From positions 2,108,001-2,172,000 of the forward strand of contig NZ_CP069791.1 in NCBI RefSeq assembly GCF_016894265.1: a stretch of DNA of 64,000 nucleotides, read 5' to 3'. Shown here piece by piece: positions 1-8,493 of the stretch (position 1 is the first letter of the stretch; every line of letters starts with the position of its first letter). A program made the translations under genes and the position numbers. The notes under the pieces are model-generated. The model ran no database searches, had not been told where the DNA came from, and saw nothing but the letters and a program-made list of their open reading frames with translations. Source of the stretch: Corynebacterium tuberculostearicum (lineage in GTDB: Bacteria; Actinomycetota; Actinomycetes; Mycobacteriales; Mycobacteriaceae).

Positions 1-1669
1 CGGGTTGACCACGCTTGGAGGGCGCGTACTCGAGCACGATGTATTCGCGGCGGCTGGTTTCATCGCCGGACTGGATGGTGCGCTCGGCCATCTTGAGGAA
101 CTTGCCGATGCCGTGGGTCTCGTGCACCACAAAATCGCCCTGCTTGAGGGCCAGCGGGTCAACCTTATTGCGGCGTTTGGCGGGCCGGCGCTTTGCTTCG
201 GCGATATCGCCTACGCGGTTACCGGTCAGATCCGTCTCGGTGACAACGACCAGTGGGAGGGCCTCGGCGTCCTTGGGCTTTTTCACCTTGGGAAATACCA
301 GGCCGGCGTGGCTTAGTGCTTGGTAGAGGGTGACTTCACCGGCGGTGGGTTCCCAGCCAGGGGTAGCCACCTTGGTGCGGATGCCCTTTTCTGCAAAGCG
401 ATCCACCATACGCTTGATGGCACCTTGCGCCGGCGCGATGAAGGCTGCCCGGCCGCCGGCGTTGGTGTGCGCGAGGAGTTGGGCCATCATGGCATCGATT
501 TCTTCGATATTGCCGCGCGGGGTGGGCCCTGGTTCGAATTCGAGCGGGAGGGTCTCCTCTTCCGGGGCGGCGAGCATTCCCGGTGGGGAGAAAGTCCACA
601 GGGGCAGGCCGGCCTCGCTTATGGAGACCTCGAGGGATTCATAGGAGCGGTAGCTGGATGCCTCGGTATCGAGCCCTTCGGTTGCCAGCGGGCCATCGGC
701 ACCCATGGCCGCGGCTTCCCAACCGGCAGCGAGGAATTCCGCATCGGTCTTTTCTAGATCCGCCACGCGGCGGCGAATCTTTTCCGGGCCGACCATCACC
801 ACGTGGGTGGTGGGGCGCAGGAATTCGGGGAGGGTGATCATGGGGGCGTCGGAAAGCGCGGGCAGGAGCGCTTCCATACCTTCGGCCGGAATGTGCTCGC
901 TTACCTTGGTCAAAAGCTCCACCAAGGCGGGATTGCCGGGGTGCTTAACGGCGAGATCGGCCGCACGCTTGGCAATGGCGTCCGTAATAGGCAGCTCGCG
1001 GGCCGGGAAAATGTCTACGCGGCCCACCTCGATTTCAGGGATGGTGCGCTGGTCAGCTACGGAAAATTGGCGGATATCGGTAATCTCATCGCCCCAAAAC
1101 TCCACGCGGACCGGATAATCCAGCGTGGTGGGGAAAATATCGATGATGCCGCCGCGCGTAGCATACTCGCCGCGCTTAGCCACCATGTCTACGTGCTTAT
1201 AGGCGCGGAACTCGAGCTCGCGGACTACCTCATCAAAGTCATATTCATGATCCTCTTCAAGGTGGACGGGAGCACGGCCCTCCACCTCCTGCAGGATGGG
1301 CTGGGACAGGCCGCGGGCAGCCGTCACGATGACCTGCAGGCTATCGAGATTGTGCAGAACTTCAGCGCGGCGGCCGATGATGTCTACGCCGGGGCTCAGT
1401 CGCTCATGCGGCAAGGTCTCCCAGGCGGGGAACATGGCCACCTTCTGCCCCAGCATCGCCGTAAGCTCCGCCGTGAGGTCCTCGGCCTCGCGGCTCGTAG
1501 CGGTTACCACGAGCACTGGGGCATGATGAGCCAAGGTGCCCAAGGCCCACGGCCGGGACTGATCCAAGCCTGTGATGTGGAGGTCTTCGCCCACATGAGA
1601 AATCATGCCCTTGAGCTTGGGATCCGAGGCCGCTACCTTGAGCAGGCCGGCCAGCATTGGGGTCGCCAT
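1..1669 (-). CDS. mfd: Transcription-repair coupling factor Mfd (N-terminal part, runs off the window)
   Basis: ATP-dependent translocase that removes stalled RNA polymerase and recruits UvrA to lesions on the template strand. The window holds about the first 556 codons; the 3' end with the translocase motor lies beyond position 1. The start is ATG at 1669-1667 (MATPMLAGLLKVA). Visible in order are the UvrB-like N-terminal region (for example FPAWETLPHERLSPG and KRGEYATRGGIIDIFP, both typical of Mfd), a spacer, and near the cut edge the start of the RNA-polymerase-interacting domain (FVVHETHGIGKFLKMAERTI). The reading frame is open throughout. The start codon directly abuts the TAG stop of the upstream TetR gene, so the two are very probably cotranscribed and translationally coupled; the same tetR-mfd pairing is known in mycobacteria. 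Confidence 0.95.
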   Translation of the reverse strand, partial: MATPMLAGLLKVAASDPKLKGMISHVGEDLHITGLDQSRPWALGTLAHHAPVLVVTATSREAEDLTAELTAMLGQKVAMFPAWETLPHERLSPGVDIIGRRAEVLHNLDSLQVIVTAARGLSQPILQEVEGRAPVHLEEDHEYDFDEVVRELEFRAYKHVDMVAKRGEYATRGGIIDIFPTTLDYPVRVEFWGDEITDIRQFSVADQRTIPEIEVGRVDIFPARELPITDAIAKRAADLAVKHPGNPALVELLTKVSEHIPAEGMEALLPALSDAPMITLPEFLRPTTHVVMVGPEKIRRRVADLEKTDAEFLAAGWEAAAMGADGPLATEGLDTEASSYRSYESLEVSISEAGLPLWTFSPPGMLAAPEEETLPLEFEPGPTPRGNIEEIDAMMAQLLAHTNAGGRAAFIAPAQGAIKRMVDRFAEKGIRTKVATPGWEPTAGEVTLYQALSHAGLVFPKVKKPKDAEALPLVVVTETDLTGNRVGDIAEAKRRPAKRRNKVDPLALKQGDFVVHETHGIGKFLKMAERTIQSGDETSRREYIVLEYAPSKRGQP

Positions 1670-2275
1670 CTATTTGCCTCCTAGCTTGGGCTTTACTTCC
1701 ATACCGGACAAACCATTCCAGCATAGATTGACAATATGCGTGGCGACGACTTCCTTGTCCGGGTTGCGCTCATCCAGCCACCATTGCGCAGTGGTCGATA
1801 CCATTCCCACCAGCGCTTGACCGTAAATATCCGCCAAATCCGGGTCGATGCCACGGTGCTCAAATGCTTCGCTCAAAATATAGGAAACCTGGCCCACCGC
1901 GGAATTCAACAACGTGGAGAAGCTGCGCTCGTCACCGGGCTTGGCATCGCGCACCAGGATGAGAAAGCCATCAGTTTCTTCCTCAACATAGGTCAAAATG
2001 GCCATGACGGCCTGCTCGATGCGCTCGCGCCAGCTGCCGGTCTTCAAGGAATCAGTAATGACCTTTTCCAGGGCCAGCATCTCGCGGTCAACAACCACCG
2101 CATAAAGGCCTTCCTTGCCCCCGAAGTGCTCATAGACAACGGGTTTGGATACCCCGGCGCGTGCCGCGATCTCTTCGACGCTGGTTCCTTCAAAGCCTAG
2201 TTCCGCGAATGCGGCGCGTCCGATGGAAATGAGTTGTTCGCGGCGTTCCCGGCCGGTCATCCTTTGTCGAGCCAT
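1670..2275 (-). CDS. TetR/AcrR-family transcriptional regulator upstream of mfd
   Basis: A 201-residue one-component regulator. Residues 10-55 form the TetR helix-turn-helix (GRAAFAELGFEGTSVEEIAA followed by RAGVSKPVVYEHFGGKEGLY), and the rest is a helical ligand-binding domain of the usual length. It is the first gene of a likely tetR-mfd transcription unit, with no gap to mfd. Regulators in this position in mycobacteria are reported to control their own operon, so autoregulation is a reasonable inference. No clear palindromic operator was found in the roughly 80 bases between the start and tRNA-Gln. The ligand is unknown. Confidence 0.9.
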   Translation of the reverse strand: MARQRMTGRERREQLISIGRAAFAELGFEGTSVEEIAARAGVSKPVVYEHFGGKEGLYAVVVDREMLALEKVITDSLKTGSWRERIEQAVMAILTYVEEETDGFLILVRDAKPGDERSFSTLLNSAVGQVSYILSEAFEHRGIDPDLADIYGQALVGMVSTTAQWWLDERNPDKEVVATHIVNLCWNGLSGMEVKPKLGGK

Positions 2276-2357
2276 GCCCTCTACCCTATCCTTTGCCCCG
2301 CAATTTGTGATTTACCCGGGGGCGTCAGGTACGCTATGCCTACAGCTTTTGCTGTGT

Positions 2358-2429
2358 TTCCCCATGGTGTAATCGGCAACACTACGGTTTTTGGTACCGT
2401 CATTCTAGGTTCGAGTCCTGGTGGGGAAG
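2358..2429 (+). tRNA. tRNA-Gln (anticodon TTG)
   Basis: A 72-base cloverleaf can be drawn. The acceptor stem pairs TTCCCCA (2358-2364) with TGGGGAA (2422-2428), with discriminator G at 2429. The anticodon stem ACGGT/ACCGT encloses the loop TTTTGGT, giving anticodon TTG for Gln codons CAA/CAG. The T arm is CTAGG-TTCGAGT-CCTGG. CCA is not encoded. A run of T follows directly at 2431-2436. It lies in the divergent gap between the TetR gene and the convergent TRIC-like gene. Confidence 0.95.
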
Positions 2430-2434
2430 CTTTT

Positions 2435-3151
2435 TTAGTTTTTCTTCCTGCCGCGGCGAAAGCCTTTGAGCTCGGCTTTCTTCGCAATCGCCGCCACTTG
2501 GGCAGCGGTGTAGTTAACGGGGGCGACACCGGCGCGGGGCAGGACCCAGCCGCGCCAATAGGACACGATGGCCATGCCACTGCCGACGATCGGCGCGACC
2601 ACCATGCCGAGTGCAAACTGTCCATAATCGGCAAAGGTAACCATGACGATGCCGGTGAGGATAGAGGGCACGGCATACAGGGGGCTGCCGCCAAAGATGG
2701 ACGGGATTTCCCCCGAAGCTATATCGCGGACCATTCCTCCGCCCACCGCGGTAAGCACGCCCAGAAAGACACAGGGAATAAGTGGCATGCCGTGGGTGAG
2801 CGCTTTAACGCAGCCGGTGGTGGACCACACGCCGAGAATGATGGCATCGCCGTGTTCGCGGAAAAGCTCCCACTCCTTGCCCTTGAGATCGATAAGAAAC
2901 GCAATAAGCGCACCACAGCAAGCAAGGCCGAGGTACCACGGGTCTGAGATCGCTGCCGCTGCTCCATCCCCGATGAGCATGTCACGGATCATGCCACCGG
3001 CCAGCCCAGAAAAGAGGGCGAGGAACACGAAGCCCACGATGTCGAATTCACGGCGGCGGGCAAGGGCGCCGCCAATGATGCCGTTCAAAACCACGCCGAG
3101 AAGATCGAAGGCTTGGTACAGCGAATTGATGAGGGGATCGACATCGTGCAT
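2435..3151 (-). CDS. TRIC/YicG-family (UPF0126) membrane protein
   Basis: A 238-residue integral membrane protein with two copies of the UPF0126 repeat, each carrying the diagnostic Gly-Gly-x-x-Arg-Asp motif (GGMIRDML near residue 55, GGMVRDIA near residue 140), and about seven hydrophobic segments. The family resembles TRIC trimeric intracellular cation channels; bacterial members conduct monovalent cations, but the physiological role here is unknown. The ATG at 3151 is chosen because the family homology begins just after it (MHDVDPLINSLYQAFDLLG); the frame is open further upstream, but that stretch is Arg/Ser-rich and lies in the promoter region of the divergent MFS gene. The C-terminus is basic (FRRGRKKN). 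The stop lies 6 bases past the tRNA. Confidence 0.85.
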   Translation of the reverse strand: MHDVDPLINSLYQAFDLLGVVLNGIIGGALARRREFDIVGFVFLALFSGLAGGMIRDMLIGDGAAAAISDPWYLGLACCGALIAFLIDLKGKEWELFREHGDAIILGVWSTTGCVKALTHGMPLIPCVFLGVLTAVGGGMVRDIASGEIPSIFGGSPLYAVPSILTGIVMVTFADYGQFALGMVVAPIVGSGMAIVSYWRGWVLPRAGVAPVNYTAAQVAAIAKKAELKGFRRGRKKN

Positions 3152-3273
3152 GATTCTTAGGCCTCCTGCCGCGCGGGTAGAATTTCGGCGTGACTGCGGC
3201 CGTGTTTTACTCTCCGGCGTGTCAGCATGGCTCTTATTTAACCAACTCGTTTCTCTGAAAGATCGCATTTCTC

Positions 3274-4470
3274 ATGTCTAAATCCAATGCCCGGTATTTC
3301 ATCTGGTCCAACGGCCTGCAAAATTTGGGCGATCAGATTGTTGCCGCCAAGACGGTGCTGCCCGCGCTCTTTAGTGCGGCCGGAGTGCCTGCGTTCTTTA
3401 CCGGCCTACTCACCCCTATCCGCGAGTCCGGTTCGATGTTGCCGCAGGCGGCGCTGACTCCGTGGGTGACTACCTATAGGGCCCGCAAGCGCTTGTGGAT
3501 TATCGGCTCTTTGGGCCAAGCGGTATCCGCCGCGGTCATCGCGCTCGCGGCATTTTTTACCCGCGGGGCTGTATTGGGCGTGGTGGTGCTGGTGGCCTTG
3601 GCGTCACTTTCCCTCTTCCGCGCGCTGTGCTCGATTGCGGGCAAGGACGTGCAGGCGCGCACGATTTCTAAGGGCGCACGCGGCCGGGTGACCGGTAGCG
3701 CGGCAGCCCTCGGTGGCGGTGCTACTTTGCTGACCGGCATTATCCTCTACTTTTTGGGCGAGCTCAGCATTCCCATGATGGGCACGGTCCTCGCCATTGG
3801 TGCGTCCACCTGGGCCATTGCCGCGTGGGTCTTTTCGCACGTGGATGAGCCGGTGCCAGAGGAAGCCGAAGGGGGCATCGATAAGCGCTGGTGGCAAGAT
3901 ACCTGGCAGCTTTTTACCAGCGACGGCCAATTTCGTAACTTCGTCATCGTCCGCGCGCTCCTGCTCGTTTCGGCGCTATCGACCTCTTTTATTGTGCTGC
4001 TCAGCAGCAACCTTTCTGGGCTCTACGGATTCGTGCTAGCTTCCGGCCTAGCCTCTCTGGTGGGCGGGCGCATCTCCGGTGTGTATTCGGATAAGTCCTC
4101 TAAGAACACCATGGCCGTGGGCGCGGCCGTGGCCTCCGTCGTGCTGGTGCTTTTGGTCGCCAGCTCGCACTGGGCACCGGATGCGGTCAATGCCTGGGTC
4201 ATGCCGATTGGCTTCTTCGCCGTGAACCTGGCGCACACGGCCATTCGCGTGGCGCGTAAGACTTACGTGGTGGATATGGCCGGCGGCGATAAGCGCACCC
4301 AGTACGTAGGTGCGGCCAATACGATGATGGGCATTATCTTGCTTATCGTCGGTGGCATCTCCTCCGTGGTGGCACTGGCCGGACCTGAGGCGGCGCTGCT
4401 CTTCCTTGCCCTCATTGGTTTCCTCGGTGTGTGGCGCGCCCGCGGCCTGAAAGAGGTTTCTCACACATAA
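3274..4470 (+). CDS. Major facilitator superfamily transporter
   Basis: A 398-residue polytopic membrane protein with about 12 hydrophobic segments and a short cytoplasmic N-terminus (MSKSNARYFIWSNGLQNLGD). The central cytoplasmic loop around residues 190-215 is charged (EPVPEEAEGGIDKRWW), as in MFS carriers made of two six-helix halves. The substrate cannot be read from sequence. It is divergent from the TRIC-like gene with 122 bases between starts, and 67 bases upstream of glmU, which probably has its own promoter (a -10-like TATAGGAT at 4484-4491). Confidence 0.8.
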   Translation: MSKSNARYFIWSNGLQNLGDQIVAAKTVLPALFSAAGVPAFFTGLLTPIRESGSMLPQAALTPWVTTYRARKRLWIIGSLGQAVSAAVIALAAFFTRGAVLGVVVLVALASLSLFRALCSIAGKDVQARTISKGARGRVTGSAAALGGGATLLTGIILYFLGELSIPMMGTVLAIGASTWAIAAWVFSHVDEPVPEEAEGGIDKRWWQDTWQLFTSDGQFRNFVIVRALLLVSALSTSFIVLLSSNLSGLYGFVLASGLASLVGGRISGVYSDKSSKNTMAVGAAVASVVLVLLVASSHWAPDAVNAWVMPIGFFAVNLAHTAIRVARKTYVVDMAGGDKRTQYVGAANTMMGIILLIVGGISSVVALAGPEAALLFLALIGFLGVWRARGLKEVSHT

Positions 4471-4537
4471 ATCGCACTCGGGCTATAGGATGTAGTCCGG
4501 ATAAGAATCAGACTCGACCCCAGGAGTTCAATAACCC

Positions 4538-5983
4538 GTGGTAGCAACAACCTCGTGTGCTGTCGTCGTCCTTGCGGCTGGCGCCGGCACCCGCATGAAG
4601 TCCACCAAGCAGAAGACCTTGCATGAGATTGGCGGGCGCACTTTGCTCGGCCACGCTCTGCATGCTGCGGCCGGGATCAACCCGGAGCGCATCGTGACGG
4701 TGGTGGGCCACCAGCGCGATCAGGTCTCCCCCGCCGTGGATGCCATCGCCCAGGAGCTGGACTGCGAGGTACTGCAGGCGGTACAGGAAGAGCAGCTGGG
4801 CACCGGACATGCCGTGGCCTGCGGCTTGGAGCCGCTTCCGGACTTCGAGGGCACCGTCATTGTCACCAACGGCGATGTCCCTCTGCTGACCCCAGAGACC
4901 ATCGAGGGCCTGCGCGCCACCCACACCGAGCAGGGCAACGCGGTCACCGTGCTCTCGATGCGCCTCGATGACCCGACCGGTTACGGCCGCATCATTCGCG
5001 CTGAGGACGGCAGCGTGTCTGCCATCGTTGAGCAAAAGGATGCCACCGAAGAGCAGCGCCAGGTCGATGAGGTCAACTCCGGCGTCTTTGCCTTTGATGG
5101 GCGCGTGCTTGCCGACGCCCTCCAGAAGCTCGACTCCAATAACGCCCAAGGCGAGCTGTATATCACTGATGTGCTCGAGATTGCCCGCACCGCAGGACAC
5201 GGCGTCGGCGCGCACGTAGCAGCGGATCCGGCCGAACTCGCAGGCGTCAATGACCGCGTGCAGCTCGCCGCTGCCGGCCGTGAGCTCAACCGCCGCATGG
5301 TAGAAAAGGCGATGCGCGGCGGCGCCACCATCGTGGATCCGGAGACCACCTGGATTGGCGTCAACGTCACCGTGGGCTCCGATGTCATTATTCACCCGGG
5401 CACCCAGCTGTGGGGCGCTACCAGCATCGCCGATAACGCCGAGATTGGCCCCGACACCACCTTGACCAATATGCAGGTGGGCGAGGGCGCTTCCGTCGTG
5501 CGCACCCATGGCAGCGATTCCGTCATTGGTACCAACGCTAAGGTCGGCCCGTTTACCTATATCCGCCCGAAGACCGTGGTGGGCGAGGACGGAAAGCTCG
5601 GCGGCTTCGTAGAGGCAAAGAACGCCCAGATTGGCCGCGGCTCCAAGGTTCCGCACCTGACCTATATCGGCGATGCCACCGTGGGCGAGCAGTCCAACAT
5701 CGGCGCCTCCTCCGTCTTCGTGAATTACGACGGCGTGAACAAGCACCACACCACCATCGGCAGCCACGTGCGCACCGGTTCTGACACAATGTTTATCGCT
5801 CCGGTCAATGTCGGTGATGGCGCATACTCCGGTGCGGGTACAGTAATTAAAGACGATGTTCCTGCGGGAGCACTCGCAGTCTCCGGTGGCAAACAGCGCA
5901 ACATCGAGGGCTGGGTTCAAAAGAAGCGTCCGGGTACTCCCGCGGCTGAGGCCGCAGCCCGTGCGCAGGACAACGAAAAGTAA
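4538..5983 (+). CDS. glmU: Bifunctional UDP-GlcNAc pyrophosphorylase / glucosamine-1-phosphate acetyltransferase
   Basis: Makes UDP-N-acetylglucosamine for peptidoglycan: acetylates GlcN-1-P with acetyl-CoA, then adds UMP from UTP. The 481-residue protein has the normal length. The uridyltransferase domain opens with the nucleotide-binding [15 protein letters not shown] motif near residues 12-27. The C-terminal half is a left-handed beta helix of hexapeptide repeats ([20 protein letters not shown] region), including the [20 protein letters not shown] and [13 protein letters not shown] stretches of the acetyltransferase site. The start is GTG at 4538 with an AGGAG-like ribosome site about ten bases upstream. 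It is followed by prs after 15 bases, an order conserved in actinobacteria and likely one operon. Confidence 0.97.
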   Translation: MVATTSCAVVVLAAGAGTRMKSTKQKTLHEIGGRTLLGHALHAAAGINPERIVTVVGHQRDQVSPAVDAIAQELDCEVLQAVQEEQLGTGHAVACGLEPLPDFEGTVIVTNGDVPLLTPETIEGLRATHTEQGNAVTVLSMRLDDPTGYGRIIRAEDGSVSAIVEQKDATEEQRQVDEVNSGVFAFDGRVLADALQKLDSNNAQGELYITDVLEIARTAGHGVGAHVAADPAELAGVNDRVQLAAAGRELNRRMVEKAMRGGATIVDPETTWIGVNVTVGSDVIIHPGTQLWGATSIADNAEIGPDTTLTNMQVGEGASVVRTHGSDSVIGTNAKVGPFTYIRPKTVVGEDGKLGGFVEAKNAQIGRGSKVPHLTYIGDATVGEQSNIGASSVFVNYDGVNKHHTTIGSHVRTGSDTMFIAPVNVGDGAYSGAGTVIKDDVPAGALAVSGGKQRNIEGWVQKKRPGTPAAEAAARAQDNEK

Positions 5984-5998
5984 GGGGCATATTCTCCC

Positions 5999-6973
5999 AT
6001 GACTGGCAAGGTAACTGGTAGCAGCAAGAACATGAAGCTCTTCTCTGGGCGTGCACACCCAGAGTTGGCAGAGGCTGTGGCTAAGGAGCTCAAGACCGAT
6101 CTGGTTCCTACCACCGCCCGCGACTTCGCCAACGGCGAAATCTTCATCCGCTTTGAAGAGTCCGTGCGTGGTGCCGACTGCTTCGTAATGCAGTCTCATA
6201 CCCAGCCGCTCAATAAGTGGCTGGTAGAGCAGCTCATCATGATCGATGCTTTGAAGCGCGGCTCCGCTAAGCGCATCACCGCCATCCTGCCCTTCTACCC
6301 ATATGCACGCCAGGATAAGAAGCACCTGGGCCGCGAGCCGATTTCTGCCCGCCTGGTAGCAGACCTTCTGCAGGCTGCTGGTGCGGACCGCATCGTGTCC
6401 GTGGACCTGCACACCGATCAGATCCAGGGCTTCTTCGACGGCCCGGTCGATCACATGCACGCTCAGCCCATCCTGACCGATTACATCAAGTCCAAGTACG
6501 CCACCGATAACATCACCGTGGTTTCCCCGGACGCCGGCCGCGTGAAGGTTGCGGAAAAGTGGGCCCACGACTTGGGCGATGCCCCACTGGCCTTCGTACA
6601 CAAGACCCGCTCCAATACCGAGGCCAATAAGACGGTGTCCAACCGCGTGGTAGGCGATGTTGACGGCAAGGACTGCGTGCTTCTCGACGACATGATTGAC
6701 ACCGGTGGCACCATCGCCGGCGCCGTGCGCGTTCTGAAGGACGCCGGTGCGAAGAAGGTCATCATTGCCTGCACCCACGGCGTCTTCTCTGATCCAGCCC
6801 GCGAGCGCCTCTCCGAGTGCGGCGCGGAGGAAGTTATCACCACCGATACCCTGCCGCAGTCCACCGAGGGCTGGTCCAACCTCACGGTGCTGTCCATCGC
6901 TCCGCTGTTGGCACAGACCATCCACGAAATTTTTGAGAATGGTTCCGTAACCACCCTCTTCGATCGCGCCTAA
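5999..6973 (+). CDS. prs: Ribose-phosphate pyrophosphokinase (PRPP synthetase)
   Basis: Converts ribose-5-phosphate and ATP to PRPP, the precursor of purines, pyrimidines, histidine, tryptophan and, in this group, the decaprenyl-phosphoryl arabinose of the wall. The protein is 324 residues, normal for class I. Motifs include the ATP-binding region around RDFANGEIFIRFEESVRG, the flexible-loop region (PYARQDKKHLGREPISARL), the divalent-metal/pyrophosphate region VSVDLHTDQIQGFFDGPVDH, and the PRPP loop VLLDDMIDTGGTIAGA. It lies 15 bases downstream of glmU and is followed by a strong terminator at 6981-7008. Confidence 0.97.
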   Translation: MTGKVTGSSKNMKLFSGRAHPELAEAVAKELKTDLVPTTARDFANGEIFIRFEESVRGADCFVMQSHTQPLNKWLVEQLIMIDALKRGSAKRITAILPFYPYARQDKKHLGREPISARLVADLLQAAGADRIVSVDLHTDQIQGFFDGPVDHMHAQPILTDYIKSKYATDNITVVSPDAGRVKVAEKWAHDLGDAPLAFVHKTRSNTEANKTVSNRVVGDVDGKDCVLLDDMIDTGGTIAGAVRVLKDAGAKKVIIACTHGVFSDPARERLSECGAEEVITTDTLPQSTEGWSNLTVLSIAPLLAQTIHEIFENGSVTTLFDRA

Positions 6974-6980
6974 GCGCAGG

Positions 6981-7008
6981 GCCGCCGAGACTTACCTCGG
7001 CGGCTTTT
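6981..7008 (+). terminator. Rho-independent terminator after prs
   Basis: A perfect 9-bp stem, GCCGCCGAG (6981-6989) with CTCGGCGGC (6996-7004), closes a six-base loop and is followed by TTTT. It ends the glmU-prs unit. Confidence 0.85.
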
Positions 7009-7119
7009 GATTTGCTTCTGGTGCGCGTGCTAATCTAACTCAGTCTCGGCGAGGGCGACCTCAGGATGAGGAAGCCGTTATCGACGCGATTGAAGTTAGA
7101 GCATGTTGCTTTTATATAC

Positions 7120-7169
7120 GCCTGCGATGACTCGTCCAAGACGTCCATCGGCAGGCTTTCGTCGTTTTT
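7120..7169 (+). promoter_or_regulatory. Terminator-like hairpin in the rplY leader (possible attenuator)
   Basis: Inside the gene-free 206 bases between the prs terminator and rplY, GCCTGCGATG (7120-7129) pairs with CATCGGCAGGC (7146-7156) with one bulged base, and is followed by TTTCGTCGTTTTT ending at 7169. The rplY start is 46 bases further on. An extended -10-like TGCTAATCT at 7028-7036 would place the hairpin within a long 5' untranslated leader. It could be an attenuator or simply a structured leader; function is inferred only. Confidence 0.45.
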
Positions 7170-7214
7170 ATCGCGTTGGCCGCGCCGCACTACTTTAACT
7201 AAGGAGAATGAAGC

Positions 7215-7865
7215 ATGGCACAGCGCCCAGTAATCAAGGCTGAAGCACGTACCGAATTCGGCAAGGGTGTCGCACGCCGCCTGCGCCGCGAGTGGAAGGT
7301 TCCAGGCGTCATCTACGGTTCCCACCAGGAGCCGGTCCACTTCGCAGTTCCGCTGCTGGACATCCAGTCCCTCGTCCGCAACAACGGCGTCAACGCCGTT
7401 CTGGAGCTGGAGATCGACGGCGAGCAGTACCTGACCATGGTTAAGCACGTTGACCAGAACGTTCTGACCTTCGACATCGACCACGTTGACCTGCTGGCTA
7501 TTAAGCGCGGCGAGAAGGTTGAGGTTGAGGTTCCGGTTACCCTGACCGGCGAGCCGGCCCCAGGCACCATGCACATCCAGGATGCTGACGTACTGCTGGT
7601 TGAGGCAGACGTACTGAACATTCCGGAAGAGATCGAGGTTTCCATCGAAGGCCTCGAGGACGGCGCAGTTATCACCGCTGGCGACGTCACCATGCCGGAA
7701 GACACCACCCTGGTGGCAGAGGAAGACACCGTTATCGTCTCCATCTCCCTGCCTGAGGTTGATGAGGAGCTCGAGGAAGCAGCCGAGGCTGCTGAGGAAG
7801 GCGGCGCTGACGCTGGTGCCGAGTCCGTCGACGAGGGCGAAGAGTCCTCCGACTCCGAGGAGTAA
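7215..7865 (+). CDS. rplY: 50S ribosomal protein L25 (long Ctc/TL5 form)
   Basis: Binds 5S rRNA in the large ribosomal subunit. The 216-residue protein is the long form: an N-terminal L25 5S-binding domain (residues 1-95, with ARTEFGKGVARRLRREWKVP near the start), a TL5/Ctc C-terminal beta domain (about 100-185), and a very acidic Glu/Ala-rich tail (about 185-216). The ATG at 7215 follows a clear AAGGAG ribosome site; an ATG eight bases upstream is out of frame. It is flanked by terminators and preceded by a roughly 180-base leader with a hairpin. It lies next to pth, as in other actinobacteria. Confidence 0.95.
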   Translation: MAQRPVIKAEARTEFGKGVARRLRREWKVPGVIYGSHQEPVHFAVPLLDIQSLVRNNGVNAVLELEIDGEQYLTMVKHVDQNVLTFDIDHVDLLAIKRGEKVEVEVPVTLTGEPAPGTMHIQDADVLLVEADVLNIPEEIEVSIEGLEDGAVITAGDVTMPEDTTLVAEEDTVIVSISLPEVDEELEEAAEAAEEGGADAGAESVDEGEESSDSEE

Positions 7866-7885
7866 TCCCCTCCCCTTTACACGCA

Positions 7886-7921
7886 AAGGCCGCCGTGAGA
7901 ATCACTTCTCGCGGCGGCCTT
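7886..7921 (+). terminator. Rho-independent terminator after rplY
   Basis: AAGGCCGCCG followed by TGAGAA pairs with TTCTC-GCGGCGGCCTT across a short TCAC loop, with one mismatch region, and is followed within a few bases by TTTTT. It separates rplY from pth. Confidence 0.8.
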
Positions 7922-7957
7922 GCCGTTTTTCTCTCTGTCTATGAGACAATTGAGCGC

Positions 7958-8488
7958 GTGACTCCACTTCTCGTTGTAGGCCTTGGCAACCCCGGCCCCA
8001 AGTACGCAGGCACTCGGCACAATATCGGCTTCGATGTGGCAGATGAACTCGCAGGAGAGCTCATGAGCAGCTTTTCGGTACACAAAAAGACCAACACCGA
8101 AATCGCCGAGGGTATGGCTGGCGGCCGCAAGATTATCTGCGCAAAGCCACGGTCCTTTATGAACCTTTCCGGCGGGCCGATCAAAGCTTTGGCCCAATAC
8201 TTTCATCTCTCCGCCGCCGACATCATCGTTGTTCACGATGAGCTAGAACTCGATTTCGGCACTATAAAGCTCCGCACAGGCGGCGGCGACCATGGCCACA
8301 ATGGGTTGCGTTCAACCACAAAGTCCCTGGGCACCAAAGACTATCAGCGCCTTTCGGTAGGAATCGGGCGCCCACCGGGGCGCATGGATCCGGCGTCGTT
8401 TGTGCTCAAGCCTTGGGCAAAGCAAGAAAAGGCAGAAATCCCCATCCTTTGCGCCGACGCGGTCGAGGAAATCTTGCGCGTAGGATAG
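7958..8488 (+). CDS. pth: Peptidyl-tRNA hydrolase (copy 1)
   Basis: Hydrolyses the ester bond of peptidyl-tRNA released by ribosome drop-off. The 176-residue protein starts at GTG 7958 (MTPLLVVGLGNPGPKYAG); the open frame further upstream overlaps the rplY terminator and is not family sequence. Key features are the N-terminal GLGNPGPKY, the catalytic His in GTRHNIGF, NLSGGPIKAL and the catalytic-Asp region VVHDELELDFG, then GGGDHGHNGLRS. It is at the short end of the family. A second, longer Pth lies at 17137-17784. The next gene starts only five bases downstream, suggesting cotranscription. Confidence 0.93.
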   Translation: MTPLLVVGLGNPGPKYAGTRHNIGFDVADELAGELMSSFSVHKKTNTEIAEGMAGGRKIICAKPRSFMNLSGGPIKALAQYFHLSAADIIVVHDELELDFGTIKLRTGGGDHGHNGLRSTTKSLGTKDYQRLSVGIGRPPGRMDPASFVLKPWAKQEKAEIPILCADAVEEILRVG

Positions 8489-8493
8489 TCGCC

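Noticed and set aside
803..1684. A 293-codon plus-strand frame opposite mfd
   Set aside because: Overlaps the conserved mfd coding frame and has no protein motifs.
4508..6925. An open frame of 805 codons on the minus strand opposite glmU-prs
   Set aside because: It mirrors the codon pattern of two well-supported plus-strand genes; no family motif, and Gly/His/Val-rich composition typical of antisense shadow frames in GC-rich DNA.
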